A stretch of DNA of 64,000 nucleotides from Rudanella lutea DSM 19387 (GTDB lineage Bacteria > Bacteroidota > Bacteroidia > Cytophagales > Spirosomataceae), in assembly GCF_000383955.1 (NCBI RefSeq), contig NZ_KB913013.1, positions 1,890,277 through 1,954,276 on the forward strand. Reading direction: 5' to 3'. Both the position numbers and the translations under genes were made by a program. This document shows positions 7,558 through 15,256 of the stretch, in pieces. A model generated the notes under the pieces. The model was not told the origin of the DNA. It did no database searches and saw nothing but the letters and a program-made list of their open reading frames with translations. Position 1 is the first letter of the stretch. Each line of letters starts with the position of its first letter.

Positions 7558-10254
7558 ATGAAAAAGCATCTCCTGTACTTTACAGTTTTTTTATTGGCTT
7601 TTGTAGTAAGGCCAGGCAAAGCCCAGCGATTAACCATTAGCCAACCTCTTGATGGAGCGGTCTATCAGCAAAATGCGCAGGGCTCAGGGCGCATCATCAT
7701 ACGCGGAGATTTCAATTCCAGGTCGTTTTTGTTAGGTACCGTTTATATTCTGATCGGAGAGCTTCAAAAACTGGATTTGGTAAACGGACAACCCACTGCA
7801 GATACCCCTATTCGGTTCCCTTTGCGACAACGTCGAACAACCTTTGCTCAGGAAGTAAACGTTCCTAAAGGCTGATATCGGCTCACAATTACAGCCCAAA
7901 GAGTGTCGGGGCTTCCGTTTGGCCCGGGAACCTTTACCAGTTCCTTAAAAGTAGGGATAGGCGAAGTATTTATTATAGCCGGGCAATCAAACGCCGAAGG
8001 CGGGCACCGTGAGTTTGGAGACACAGGGTCTTTTGTGCTACCCCCAAACACCGACCAATGGCGTATGGATGCTGTGCGTGTGATCAATGAAGCAGACCCA
8101 CCACAAGACTGGCGGGATTATCCGAACGATTACAAACGAGTTAAACAACTTACCTCTACCAAACAGGCAACCCAGATTGGGCCACGTGGGCGAAGCTTAT
8201 GGTATTGGGCCTCAGTGGGTGGTCAACTGGCACAGGATTGCGGGGTTCCGGTCGCTTTCTTCAATGCGGCCTTTGGGGACACAACCATTACCCAATGGGC
8301 TACTTCTACCAATCCTGATGCTCTTGCATCGGGTCAATATACTCCTACTAATATTCAATCACCAACTGCCGACCGTTTCATTGCAGGGTCTCCTTATGGT
8401 TTTTTCGGTAATATGCTACGCCTGTACACCAGTACCTACGGTGTTCGGGCAGTCCTATGGATGCAGGGCGAATCGGACACAAAAGCTCTTGTCCAAAAAG
8501 AAGACCCCTTGTATAAAGATGGATGGGCTGACAGACCTCTATTTAACAGACTTCGGAATCAAGTACTTCCTCCGACCAACGCAGCCAATGAACCGAACGA
8601 AAAGTTGTGGGTCAGAAATAGTGCCGAATATGCAGCTAAACTGAGAGCTGTCATTCAAAAATCCCGTACGGAGGTTCCGGGTAAAGAAGTCCCCTGGGTT
8701 ATCTCCCAGACTTCTTACATAGGTGCTAACCCTTCACGCCGTGACTTAGACAACGGTGGAGTATCATCCCAGATAGTGCGTGATGGGCAACTGATTTCTG
8801 CTATTGGCCTACCCGGATTGTATCAAATGACAAATACAGATGATCTGCTTTCAACTTATCGGATTCTGTTCGGTGCGGATTGGCCAGTACATTTTAATTC
8901 AGCCGGTACACAAATTATAGCAGACCGCTGGTCATCTGCCTTAAAAGACATCTGCCGAAACAACCGATTACTCCCTGTCACCCTACAAGATTTGGGCACC
9001 GAACCTCGCGAACTTGAAATCAGCGAGAATGGCGCCGAATTAACAGCACCTTCAGGCTTTGCTGATTATAGGTGGGTATCAGGCCGATACTCCTTCGATC
9101 TGAATACGCCTATTGCCCAAACACAATCGATTGCCACTCCAAGTGAGGTAGCCAGGTATGGTTCAGGAACCAGCAAGACGGAAGTTTTTGCCAAAAGTGC
9201 TGTACAGACTTCTGGAACTTATCAAGTCGTCCTCCAGAATAGCAATGGCCTGCCTATACTCACTCAGGCAGTAGATTTTCCTTATGTCATCGTTGACGAT
9301 ACAGGCTACACTCCGCCCCCTACTACCACCACCAACCAATGCAAAGCAGGTAACGAAAACAGCGGGGGCAACCGCACCCCCAACGGAGCCATTGTGGGCG
9401 GATTCGGCAACAGCAGCGAGTTTATGGAGTACACCTTTACCAACATTCCTTCGGCAGGCAATTATACCTTCACCATACGCTATGCCTCCGGCGATGCCCA
9501 GGCTGGCATCAACCTGCGCGTAAACGGCGGGGCCGTACAGCCCATGCGCCCCGCCGGAACGGCCTCCTGGACGCCCGGCCCCGAAGCGAGCCAAACCCTG
9601 GCTCTAAATGCGGGCACCAATACCATCCGTATTGAGGGTAGTGGGCAGGGGAACTTTACCTTCGACCGCCTGTGTATCAACGCTGGCGGAGCCGGCACCG
9701 GCACAACTACACCCCCACCCCCTCCGCCTACCTCGTTTGCCATCACGGGTGTTCAGCTCAATTGCAGCAACGGCGTGGTTACTATGAGCCTGAGCGGGGC
9801 TAATGCCAACCCCGTTGAGTACAGGGCCATCGGGTTGCAGGACTGGAGCACCAACCCCCTGACCATTCCGAGCTGGCAACGCAACGGAACCACCTTCACC
9901 TTGTGGGCACGGCAGGCGGGCAACCCCGAAGTAAGTACAAACTTTACCAGTGCCTGCAGTAATGGCCGGTTGGCGTTGGCCCACGACGAACCCGAAACTA
10001 CGCAGGGTCTGCTCATTAGCCCTAATCCAACAACGGGCCGGGTGGTGGTACGCTTTACGCTGACCGACAAACAGGCGGGCACCCTGTCGGTAGTAAACCT
10101 GTCGGGTCAGACGCTACAGGCCCAACCCGTATCAGGAACAGGCCGGATGCAGGAAGAGTCCGTAGACCTGAGCCGTCAGCCTGCCGGGGTGTATGTGGTC
10201 CGATTACAGGCGGGCAACCGGGTCAACAGCGGCAAAGTAGTCCTCCAACGCTAA
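7558..10254 (+). pseudogene. T9SS-exported SGNH acetylesterase with carbohydrate-binding module, interrupted by one in-frame TGA
   Basis: One frame of 899 codons broken only by TGA at 7873-7875 (codon 106), where a Trp (TGG) fits well between VPKG and YRLTI. In order: signal peptide (1-22), an N-terminal beta domain, then a sialate O-acetylesterase-like SGNH domain with GQSN (about 142-145), WMQGESD (about 301) and the DWPVHFN His block (about 441). A CBM6/35-like module follows (about 594-705), then a PPPPPP linker, an 80-residue module shared with the pseudogene at 55944-58433, and a T9SS type A sorting domain (SPNPTTGRVVVRF to the end). The predicted role is removal of acetyl groups from extracellular polysaccharide. 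It may be a recent pseudogene, a sequencing error, or two expressed pieces. Confidence 0.75.
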
Positions 10255-10286
10255 CTGCCGTTGCGAGGGCCGTATCTGGAATTTTA

Positions 10287-10352
10287 GGCAGTAGGGAGAA
10301 AGGGGAGAAGGGAAGGCAGGTGCCTTCCCTTCTCCCCTTTCTCCCTACTGCC
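10287..10352 (+). terminator. Perfect 32-bp purine/pyrimidine hairpin after the SGNH gene
   Basis: The arm at 10287-10318 (almost all A and G) is fully complementary to 10321-10352, with a loop of only two bases. It follows the SGNH stop by about 30 bases. No T-run follows. It belongs to the simple-word inverted repeats described in the findings. Confidence 0.7.
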
Positions 10353-10432
10353 CTATTTCGGGCAACCCATACTTGTTTATTTGATGGATGATTAGTATAT
10401 AGCGCAACCATTCCAGACACAATACACACCCC

Positions 10433-10676
10433 ATGCCCAACAAAACCACGCCCCCCCCCCCTCGATACGAGTACCGCTGACCAAATCAGGTCAAAAATCA
10501 CACTTCGCGAACACCGGGTGCTACGGTTAGCCGCCCAGGAAATGACCAACAAAGAGATTGCCCAGGCTCTTGGCATCAAAGAGGAAACAGCCAAGTGTCA
10601 CCGCAAAAATGTACTCAGAAAGTTAGGGTTACGGGGTAAATCAGACCTCCGCAGGCTGTTGCGGCTGCTCGACTAA
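10433..10676 (+). pseudogene. Small LuxR-type helix-turn-helix regulator, out of frame at an 11-C tract
   Basis: ATG at 10433 opens six codons (MPNKTT) and enters a run of eleven C (10451-10461). As given, the frame ends at TGA shortly after. With one C fewer the frame continues to TAA at 10674 and gives an 80-aa protein: a Pro-containing leader and a full LuxR/GerE helix-turn-helix (LREHRVLRLAAQEMTNKEIA, then KEETAKCHRKNVLRKLGLRG). No sensor or receiver domain is present. The homopolymer at the 5' end of an otherwise clean ORF suggests phase variation by slippage, though sequencing error in the run is possible. The YD lipoprotein lies directly downstream. Confidence 0.65.
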
Positions 10677-10700
10677 CCCCAGATTAACCCCAAGGGGTTA

Positions 10701-10731
10701 TTGTTTTGAACACGCCCGTCGAACACCTTTG
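10701..10731 (+). promoter_or_regulatory. Candidate promoter of YD-repeat lipoprotein 2
   Basis: TTG (10701-10703), 20-base spacer, CACCTTTG (10724-10731); same boxes and spacing as at 6492-6522. It lies just after the stop of the small LuxR-type gene. Confidence 0.4.
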
Positions 10732-10761
10732 TGGCGCGCATTCACCCTGAAAGAACCTGCC

Positions 10762-11673
10762 ATGAAACGAACCACACCCCGTCGGGCTTTTGTCCGCATA
10801 ACCCTCTATCTGCTCTATCTGAGTGGGTTACTCAGCTACTGCCGCCCCCCCCAGATTGAGCAGCCAACGACCCTTCCCTTGCCGCCCGAAGGTTGTAAGA
10901 TTGTGCGTACCATTTACAAGAATCGTGTCGCTCCAATATCCAATAGTAAGGAAGTTGATTCCGAGCAGCTCACGCTCGATGATGGCCGACAGGTGAGAGT
11001 TTCTTTGGCGACTACGACTACCTACAGCTATGACCAACAGGGCCGAATCACTGAGGAGAACAATCAGAATCCCAACGGCTCCTATCGCATCATCAACTTT
11101 GCCTATGGTGATCGCCAGCTTATTCAGGTTATGAAAAATTATAACAAGGTCACTAATCAAGTTTTCATTAAGACAGACACCCTTCGGCTTAATAAGGCGG
11201 GATTATTAACTTATTACACCCCAGATGGTCAATCGCAGTATGTCTACAATGAAGCCGGGCAGCTAGTTAGCAGCAGTCTTGAACGGCCTTCTAACTACGC
11301 TAGCTATCTCAACGGTAACCGCACTGAACAAGTGCTGTTTGCTTCCTGGAGTCACCAGGGAGGACAATGGATACCTGTCGACTATCAGTATCATCGCTAC
11401 GAGTATAATCTCACGCGGCACAATATACCCCTCCTTTATCAATACGCAGGAGCAGATAGCCGTAACCTACCTACAAAGGAAGTGTGGGAAATGCGGCTAT
11501 CGAGTGCCTTTGACGACGGACCGGTCTACCAGCGCACCTACCAGTATAGCTATGACAAGCGGGGGTTGGTCAAACGGCGTATCGCCAACGGTAAGGCGTT
11601 GAACCCGCAGTGGCTGGTTGAAAATGACCCTTACGGTGTGGGGGTTATTGATTACGAATACGCCTGCCCCTAG
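10762..11673 (+). CDS. YD-repeat-like lipoprotein, copy 2
   Basis: 303 aa, a paralogue of the protein at 6553-7464. The ATG at 10762 is chosen because it matches the copy 1 start (MKRTTPRRAF); the frame is open a little further upstream. It has the same lipobox-like SYC, the same eight-C run after the cysteine, and the same YD-type motifs (YSYDQQGRITEE, YVYNEAGQLVSS, YSYDKRGLVKRR). The N-terminal 60 and C-terminal 60 residues are nearly identical between copies, while the middle has many substitutions. The upstream helix-turn-helix gene may control it, but that is inference from position. Confidence 0.75.
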   Translation: MKRTTPRRAFVRITLYLLYLSGLLSYCRPPQIEQPTTLPLPPEGCKIVRTIYKNRVAPISNSKEVDSEQLTLDDGRQVRVSLATTTTYSYDQQGRITEENNQNPNGSYRIINFAYGDRQLIQVMKNYNKVTNQVFIKTDTLRLNKAGLLTYYTPDGQSQYVYNEAGQLVSSSLERPSNYASYLNGNRTEQVLFASWSHQGGQWIPVDYQYHRYEYNLTRHNIPLLYQYAGADSRNLPTKEVWEMRLSSAFDDGPVYQRTYQYSYDKRGLVKRRIANGKALNPQWLVENDPYGVGVIDYEYACP

Positions 11674-11683
11674 GCATTACAAA

Positions 11684-11725
11684 AACAGGGAGAAGGGATT
11701 GCACGAGCGCTCCCTTCTCCCTGTT
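11684..11725. terminator. Bidirectional terminator hairpin between convergent genes
   Basis: Perfect 15-bp stem AACAGGGAGAAGGGA/TCCCTTCTCCCTGTT with a 12-nt loop, between the ends of YD lipoprotein 2 (plus) and the LOG gene (minus). A pyrimidine tract follows on the plus strand. Confidence 0.65.
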
Positions 11726-11745
11726 CCTTTCTGCCTTCTGCCCTA

Positions 11746-12549
11746 TTAAAAATTAGGCTTGAGCAGGTATTTCGAGTAAAACTCATCAATCACCTTCACG
11801 GCTTCGGTTGGGGTATCTACCAACCGGATCAGCTTCATGTCTTCGGGGTTGATGTTGTTTTCCTCGCCCAGCATTACGCCCTCAATCCAGTCGATAAGGC
11901 CCTGCCAGTACGTCCGGCCCACCAGCACAATCGGGAAGCGGGCAATCTTCTTGGTCTGAATCAGGGTGATAGCCTCAAACAGTTCGTCGAGCGTACCCAT
12001 ACCACCCGGCATGACAATAAAGCCCTGCGCGTACTTGACAAACATCACTTTCCGAACAAAGAAGAAATCGAAATCGATACTCTTGTCGGCGTCGATATAA
12101 ATATTGCTGTGTTGCTCAAAAGGCAGCTGGATGTTCAAACCCACCGATTTTCCGCCCTGCTCGAAAGCCCCTTTGTTACCGGCTTCCATGATACCGGGGC
12201 CACCGCCCGTAATGACGCCGTAGCCATGCCGTACCAGTTTGGCGGCAATTTCTTCGGCCATTTTGTAGTACGGGTTGTCGGGCTTGGTGCGGGCCGATCC
12301 GAAAATCGAAACGCAGGGGCCAATCTTCGACAGTTTATCGAACCCTTCGACAAACTCGGCCATTACTTTAAAAATTACCCACGAATCGGCCGTTTTGATT
12401 TCATTCCAGTTCCGATCCTGAAACGCTTCTTTGATCCGTTGTTCGTCGGGTGTAAGGAGGAGTTCGTCACGTTTGGGTAAATCTTTCTGAATCTGGGTCG
12501 TGCTCTGTACTTCGGAGCGCTGTACCGTTTCTTTCGTTTCTGTGTTCAT
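11746..12549 (-). CDS. LOG family protein (TIGR00730-type nucleotide phosphoribohydrolase)
   Basis: 267 aa. Carries the family hallmarks GGGPGIMEAGNKGA and PGGMGTLDE, which form the nucleotide-binding and catalytic site of LOG (lysine decarboxylase-like) phosphoribohydrolases that split nucleoside 5'-monophosphates to base and ribose 5-phosphate. About 80 charged N-terminal residues precede the Rossmann core (CVSIFGSARTKPDNPYY). The ATG at 12549 (MNTETKETVQ) is preferred over the open extension to 12588. It sits as a single gene between convergent and divergent neighbours. The natural substrate is not shown by sequence. Confidence 0.88.
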   Translation of the reverse strand: MNTETKETVQRSEVQSTTQIQKDLPKRDELLLTPDEQRIKEAFQDRNWNEIKTADSWVIFKVMAEFVEGFDKLSKIGPCVSIFGSARTKPDNPYYKMAEEIAAKLVRHGYGVITGGGPGIMEAGNKGAFEQGGKSVGLNIQLPFEQHSNIYIDADKSIDFDFFFVRKVMFVKYAQGFIVMPGGMGTLDELFEAITLIQTKKIARFPIVLVGRTYWQGLIDWIEGVMLGEENNINPEDMKLIRLVDTPTEAVKVIDEFYSKYLLKPNF

Positions 12550-12746
12550 ACGCTTGGTTGATGCAGCGGGTGAGCAGTAGCCCACCATGTCGTTAACATG
12601 TATTTTAAGGTTGTGTTTCCCTGCCCTGAACGTACCGGCTTCTTTATCAGGGCTTAAGCGCAGCCGGTGTCCATCAGCTATCCTCTTCCAACGACGAAAT
12701 GCCTTTTTTCGGAAGACATTTTGCTAAAGGCAGGAATGCAATAACG

Positions 12747-12754
12747 TATTTTTG
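12747..12754 (+). promoter_or_regulatory. Candidate -7 box (TATTTTTG) for rpiB
   Basis: Exact TAnnTTTG match, 38 bases upstream of the rpiB ATG. A TTTTG lies 23 bases before it, a longer spacing than the usual 19. Confidence 0.4.
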
Positions 12755-12792
12755 CCTAAAATTTGTTCAATTCCTACCAAACTGTTTAGTCA

Positions 12793-13230
12793 ATGAGCCT
12801 GCGCATTGCCATCGGAGCCGACCATGCTGGTTTCACCTACAAAGAAGCGATTCGTCAACACCTGACCGATGGTGGCTACACCGTGGAAGATTTCGGCACG
12901 TATTCGACCGATTCGGCCGATTACGCCGATTTTGCGCACCCCGTAGCCTCGGCCGTGGAAGAGCACCGTGCCGACTGGGGCATTCTGATTTGTGGCAGTG
13001 GGCAGGGCGTTTCCATGACGGCCAACAAGCATCAGGGTGTCCGGGCGGCTTTGGTCTGGAAACCCGAAATTGCGGCCCTCACCCGGCAGCACAACAACGC
13101 CAACGTACTTTGCCTGCCCGAACGGTTTATCTCGCTCGACGATGCTCTCGAATGCGTTCGGTTGTTTCTCGAAACCGAGTTTGAAGGCGGCCGCCACGAG
13201 CGCCGGGTACAGAAAATGGCCTGCGCGTAA
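12793..13230 (+). CDS. rpiB: Ribose 5-phosphate isomerase B
   Basis: 145 aa, the usual size for RpiB, which interconverts ribose 5-phosphate and ribulose 5-phosphate in the pentose phosphate pathway. Visible features are IGADHAGFTYKE near the N-terminus, the DYADFAHPVA block, the catalytic-cysteine segment ICGSGQGVSMTANKH, and the C-terminal HNNANVLCLPERF. It starts at ATG 12793 with no competing start. It is expressed alone; the downstream gene is convergent, with stops only a few bases apart. Some relatives act on allose 6-phosphate, but this gene has no allose cluster around it. Confidence 0.95.
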   Translation: MSLRIAIGADHAGFTYKEAIRQHLTDGGYTVEDFGTYSTDSADYADFAHPVASAVEEHRADWGILICGSGQGVSMTANKHQGVRAALVWKPEIAALTRQHNNANVLCLPERFISLDDALECVRLFLETEFEGGRHERRVQKMACA

Positions 13231-13236
13231 GTTTGG

Positions 13237-14646
13237 TTACCGACGCTGATACACGCCCGGCGTACCCGTCGGGCGGTACATAGCCCCTAAAGCCGGAGCC
13301 CGTTGAAAGAGTTTTTCGACCACATTTTCGCGGTCGATGATGTACGTAGGCGGGTCTTCGCGGAAATGAGCGTACACATTCACCACAGCCTCGTAGTTGT
13401 CGAGGTTGCGGAGGTCGTACTTGGCCAGGTCCCAGTTGAGGTACGGGGTAGCGGGGCGGTTTTGCCAGTACGCACTCAGATCTTCGCCAATCACCAGCAG
13501 TTTCTGGTTACGAATGTCGCCGGGCAAAGGCGAAGGCTTCACCTGTAGCTTGTCGAGCCGCCCCACATTAATGCCCGGAAGAATACCCAGGGCCCCCTGA
13601 TAAAAGATGCCCAGCATCAGGGCAACCAGGCCGGTAAACGTCAGTTCGGCCAGCCACGCCTTGCGGACGTTCATGAAGTACAGCACGGCGAAGAACGCCA
13701 TGGGCGGCACAAAAATCAGGAAGCCCATAGGCGCAATAAACGGCATGAGCGCAATGGTCAGCACGGCCGCAAACGCCCAGAAAAGCATGATTTGCTGGCA
13801 CCGTTGCTGAAAGTTGACGTACCGGTTGGGCGAGTTGAACAGGCTAAAAAAGCCCAAAACCCCAATTCCGAGCGGCACAATCAGCGACACGATCAAGGCC
13901 CGGTAGTCGGACAGGGCGTATTGCCGAACCCGAAATACCGACGCCAGCAGGTTACGGTTAAAATCGTCGAGACTGTCGTTGAGGTAATAAAAAAGGACCG
14001 TGACGGCCACCGGAAACGCAAACCCAAACAAGGTAAGCGAATGCTGCCGGAAGGTAGCCCCCGTAAAGAGCAGCAGCGAGGCCGACGCCCAGATAATAAA
14101 CACCGCCGAGGGTAGATAACACAAGGCCGCCAAACCCACGTAAATACCTACTTCAAAGACTTCGTCGGTTACGCCCTGACGTTCGAGTTGCTTGATGAGC
14201 GTACCGAAAGCCAGCAACAAAAACGAAGTTGAGAGTAACACGGGCGAGAGCGTCAGGCAGTCGAACGAAAGGTGCAGAAACAGGGCGTAGAGCAGGCCCG
14301 GCCAGAAATTACGGTCGGGGTACACATCGCGGTTGTTCATGACGTAGTTGAAGTACACGATCTGAAACACCGACACCACCGTTGCCATAGCGTGCAAAGC
14401 CCCCTGCGACCGCCCAAACAACGCGTGCAGCACCCGGTACACCAGGGCCGACAGCGGGCTCACACTGTCCCAGATGTCGCGGTACAGCAAATACCCCTGA
14501 CTCATTTGTTCGCCCACGAGCATCCAGTTCAGCTCTGGAATGAGCAAGGGCAGGGGCGAAATCAGAAAAGGAATTCGGATAATAAGCAGCAGCACCATCA
14601 GGCTGATGTACTGATACGGTGCGTACGTTCGGAAAAAACTCAGCAT
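13237..14646 (-). CDS. Polytopic membrane protein of unknown function
   Basis: 469 aa from the ATG at 14646 (MLSFFRTYAPYQYISL); the open frame upstream to 14724 looks non-coding. About 10-12 hydrophobic segments fill residues 10-400, with a soluble C-terminal tail of about 70 residues rich in charged positions (LVIGEDLSAYWQNRPATPYL). The layout, with a loop containing WDSVSPLSALVYRVLH after the first two helices, recalls Bacteroidota DUF6427-type or glycosyltransferase-like membrane proteins, but no catalytic motif is clear. The gene is convergent with rpiB and divergent from rbfA. Confidence 0.7.
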   Translation of the reverse strand: MLSFFRTYAPYQYISLMVLLLIIRIPFLISPLPLLIPELNWMLVGEQMSQGYLLYRDIWDSVSPLSALVYRVLHALFGRSQGALHAMATVVSVFQIVYFNYVMNNRDVYPDRNFWPGLLYALFLHLSFDCLTLSPVLLSTSFLLLAFGTLIKQLERQGVTDEVFEVGIYVGLAALCYLPSAVFIIWASASLLLFTGATFRQHSLTLFGFAFPVAVTVLFYYLNDSLDDFNRNLLASVFRVRQYALSDYRALIVSLIVPLGIGVLGFFSLFNSPNRYVNFQQRCQQIMLFWAFAAVLTIALMPFIAPMGFLIFVPPMAFFAVLYFMNVRKAWLAELTFTGLVALMLGIFYQGALGILPGINVGRLDKLQVKPSPLPGDIRNQKLLVIGEDLSAYWQNRPATPYLNWDLAKYDLRNLDNYEAVVNVYAHFREDPPTYIIDRENVVEKLFQRAPALGAMYRPTGTPGVYQRR

Positions 14647-14791
14647 ATTGGCGAGCAATAATGGGCGATCAGCTAACCCAGAAAACGGCCCCACGTTAAA
14701 CACTGTTGGCGGCTCGCTGTTCACTGTTCACTGATGCGAAGTTACGGCGCATTTCGGCTATCTGAAAAAAGGTACGGATATTTGCATACAC

Positions 14792-15172
14792 ATGGAATCG
14801 AAACGACAACAAAAGGTGGCCCGGCAGTTGCAGAAAGACCTCGGCGAGATTTTTCAGCGCGAACTGCCTCACTTCTTCAACGGGGCCTTTATTACGGTGA
14901 CCAACGTACGGGTCTCGCCCGACCTGAGCGTGGCCCGCGTGTACCTGAGCTTCTTGGGCACTAAAAATAAGGAGATGCTCCTCGACGATATTCGGGAGAA
15001 AAGCCGCGCAATCCGGCAGTCGCTGGGCGAGCGCGTGCGGCATCAGCTCCGCATTGTGCCCGAATTGAATTTCTTCGTGGACGATACGGCCGAGTATGCC
15101 GAAAAAATGGACAAGCTTTTTGCCGGTCTCGACATTCCGCCCGCACCCGAAGACGAGGACGAAGAAAATTAA
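14792..15172 (+). CDS. rbfA: Ribosome-binding factor A
   Basis: 126 aa. RbfA is a KH-fold protein needed for late maturation of the 30S subunit (16S rRNA 5' end). Family features: an N-terminal MESKRQQKVARQLQKDLGEI, the VTNVRVSPDLSVARVYLSF strand-helix block, and RVRHQLRIVPELNFFVDDTAEYAEKMDKL, followed by an acidic tail (PEDEDEEN). The next gene, a LolC-type permease, lies 84 bases downstream on the same strand; the gap is a simple-word imperfect inverted repeat that starts at the stop codon. rbfA next to a LolC/E permease is a common pairing in Bacteroidota. Confidence 0.95.
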   Translation: MESKRQQKVARQLQKDLGEIFQRELPHFFNGAFITVTNVRVSPDLSVARVYLSFLGTKNKEMLLDDIREKSRAIRQSLGERVRHQLRIVPELNFFVDDTAEYAEKMDKLFAGLDIPPAPEDEDEEN

Positions 15173-15256
15173 TGAGTGAGAGAGTGAATGAGCGAAAGAG
15201 TGGTGCTAAGTACCTGTTTCGCTCTTTCACTCTTTCACTCATTCACTCATTCCACA
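15171..15256. repeat. Simple-word imperfect inverted repeat (GAGTGAATGAGCGAAAGAG type)
   Basis: The left arm begins at the rbfA stop codon with AATGAGTGAGAGAGTGAATG; the right arm ends just before the next ATG with TCACTCATTCACTCATTCC. Both arms are built of repeated 4- to 6-base words and pair imperfectly. An ORF start at 15188 falls inside it and is not used. Confidence 0.55.

Larger units (their letters stand above)
10267..11688 (+). repeat. Duplicated module, copy 2 (longer copy)
   Basis: Starts with a 25-base copy of the helix-hairpin-helix gene tail, directly after the SGNH gene, and contains a 32-bp-stem hairpin, the small LuxR-type gene and the second YD lipoprotein. Since it carries a stub of a gene that is complete only upstream of copy 1, the copy 1 site is probably the original one and copy 2 the derived one. 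Confidence 0.8.

Noticed and set aside
7873-7875. TGA as a selenocysteine or other recoded codon
   Set aside because: The position is not catalytic in SGNH enzymes, Trp fits the local sequence, no SECIS-like hairpin follows closely, and neighbouring genes use TGA as stop.
15188-15256. Upstream start of the LolC-type permease
   Set aside because: The added 23 residues come from a simple-word repeat (Ser/Thr/Phe/His-rich) and the family-like sequence begins at ATG 15257.
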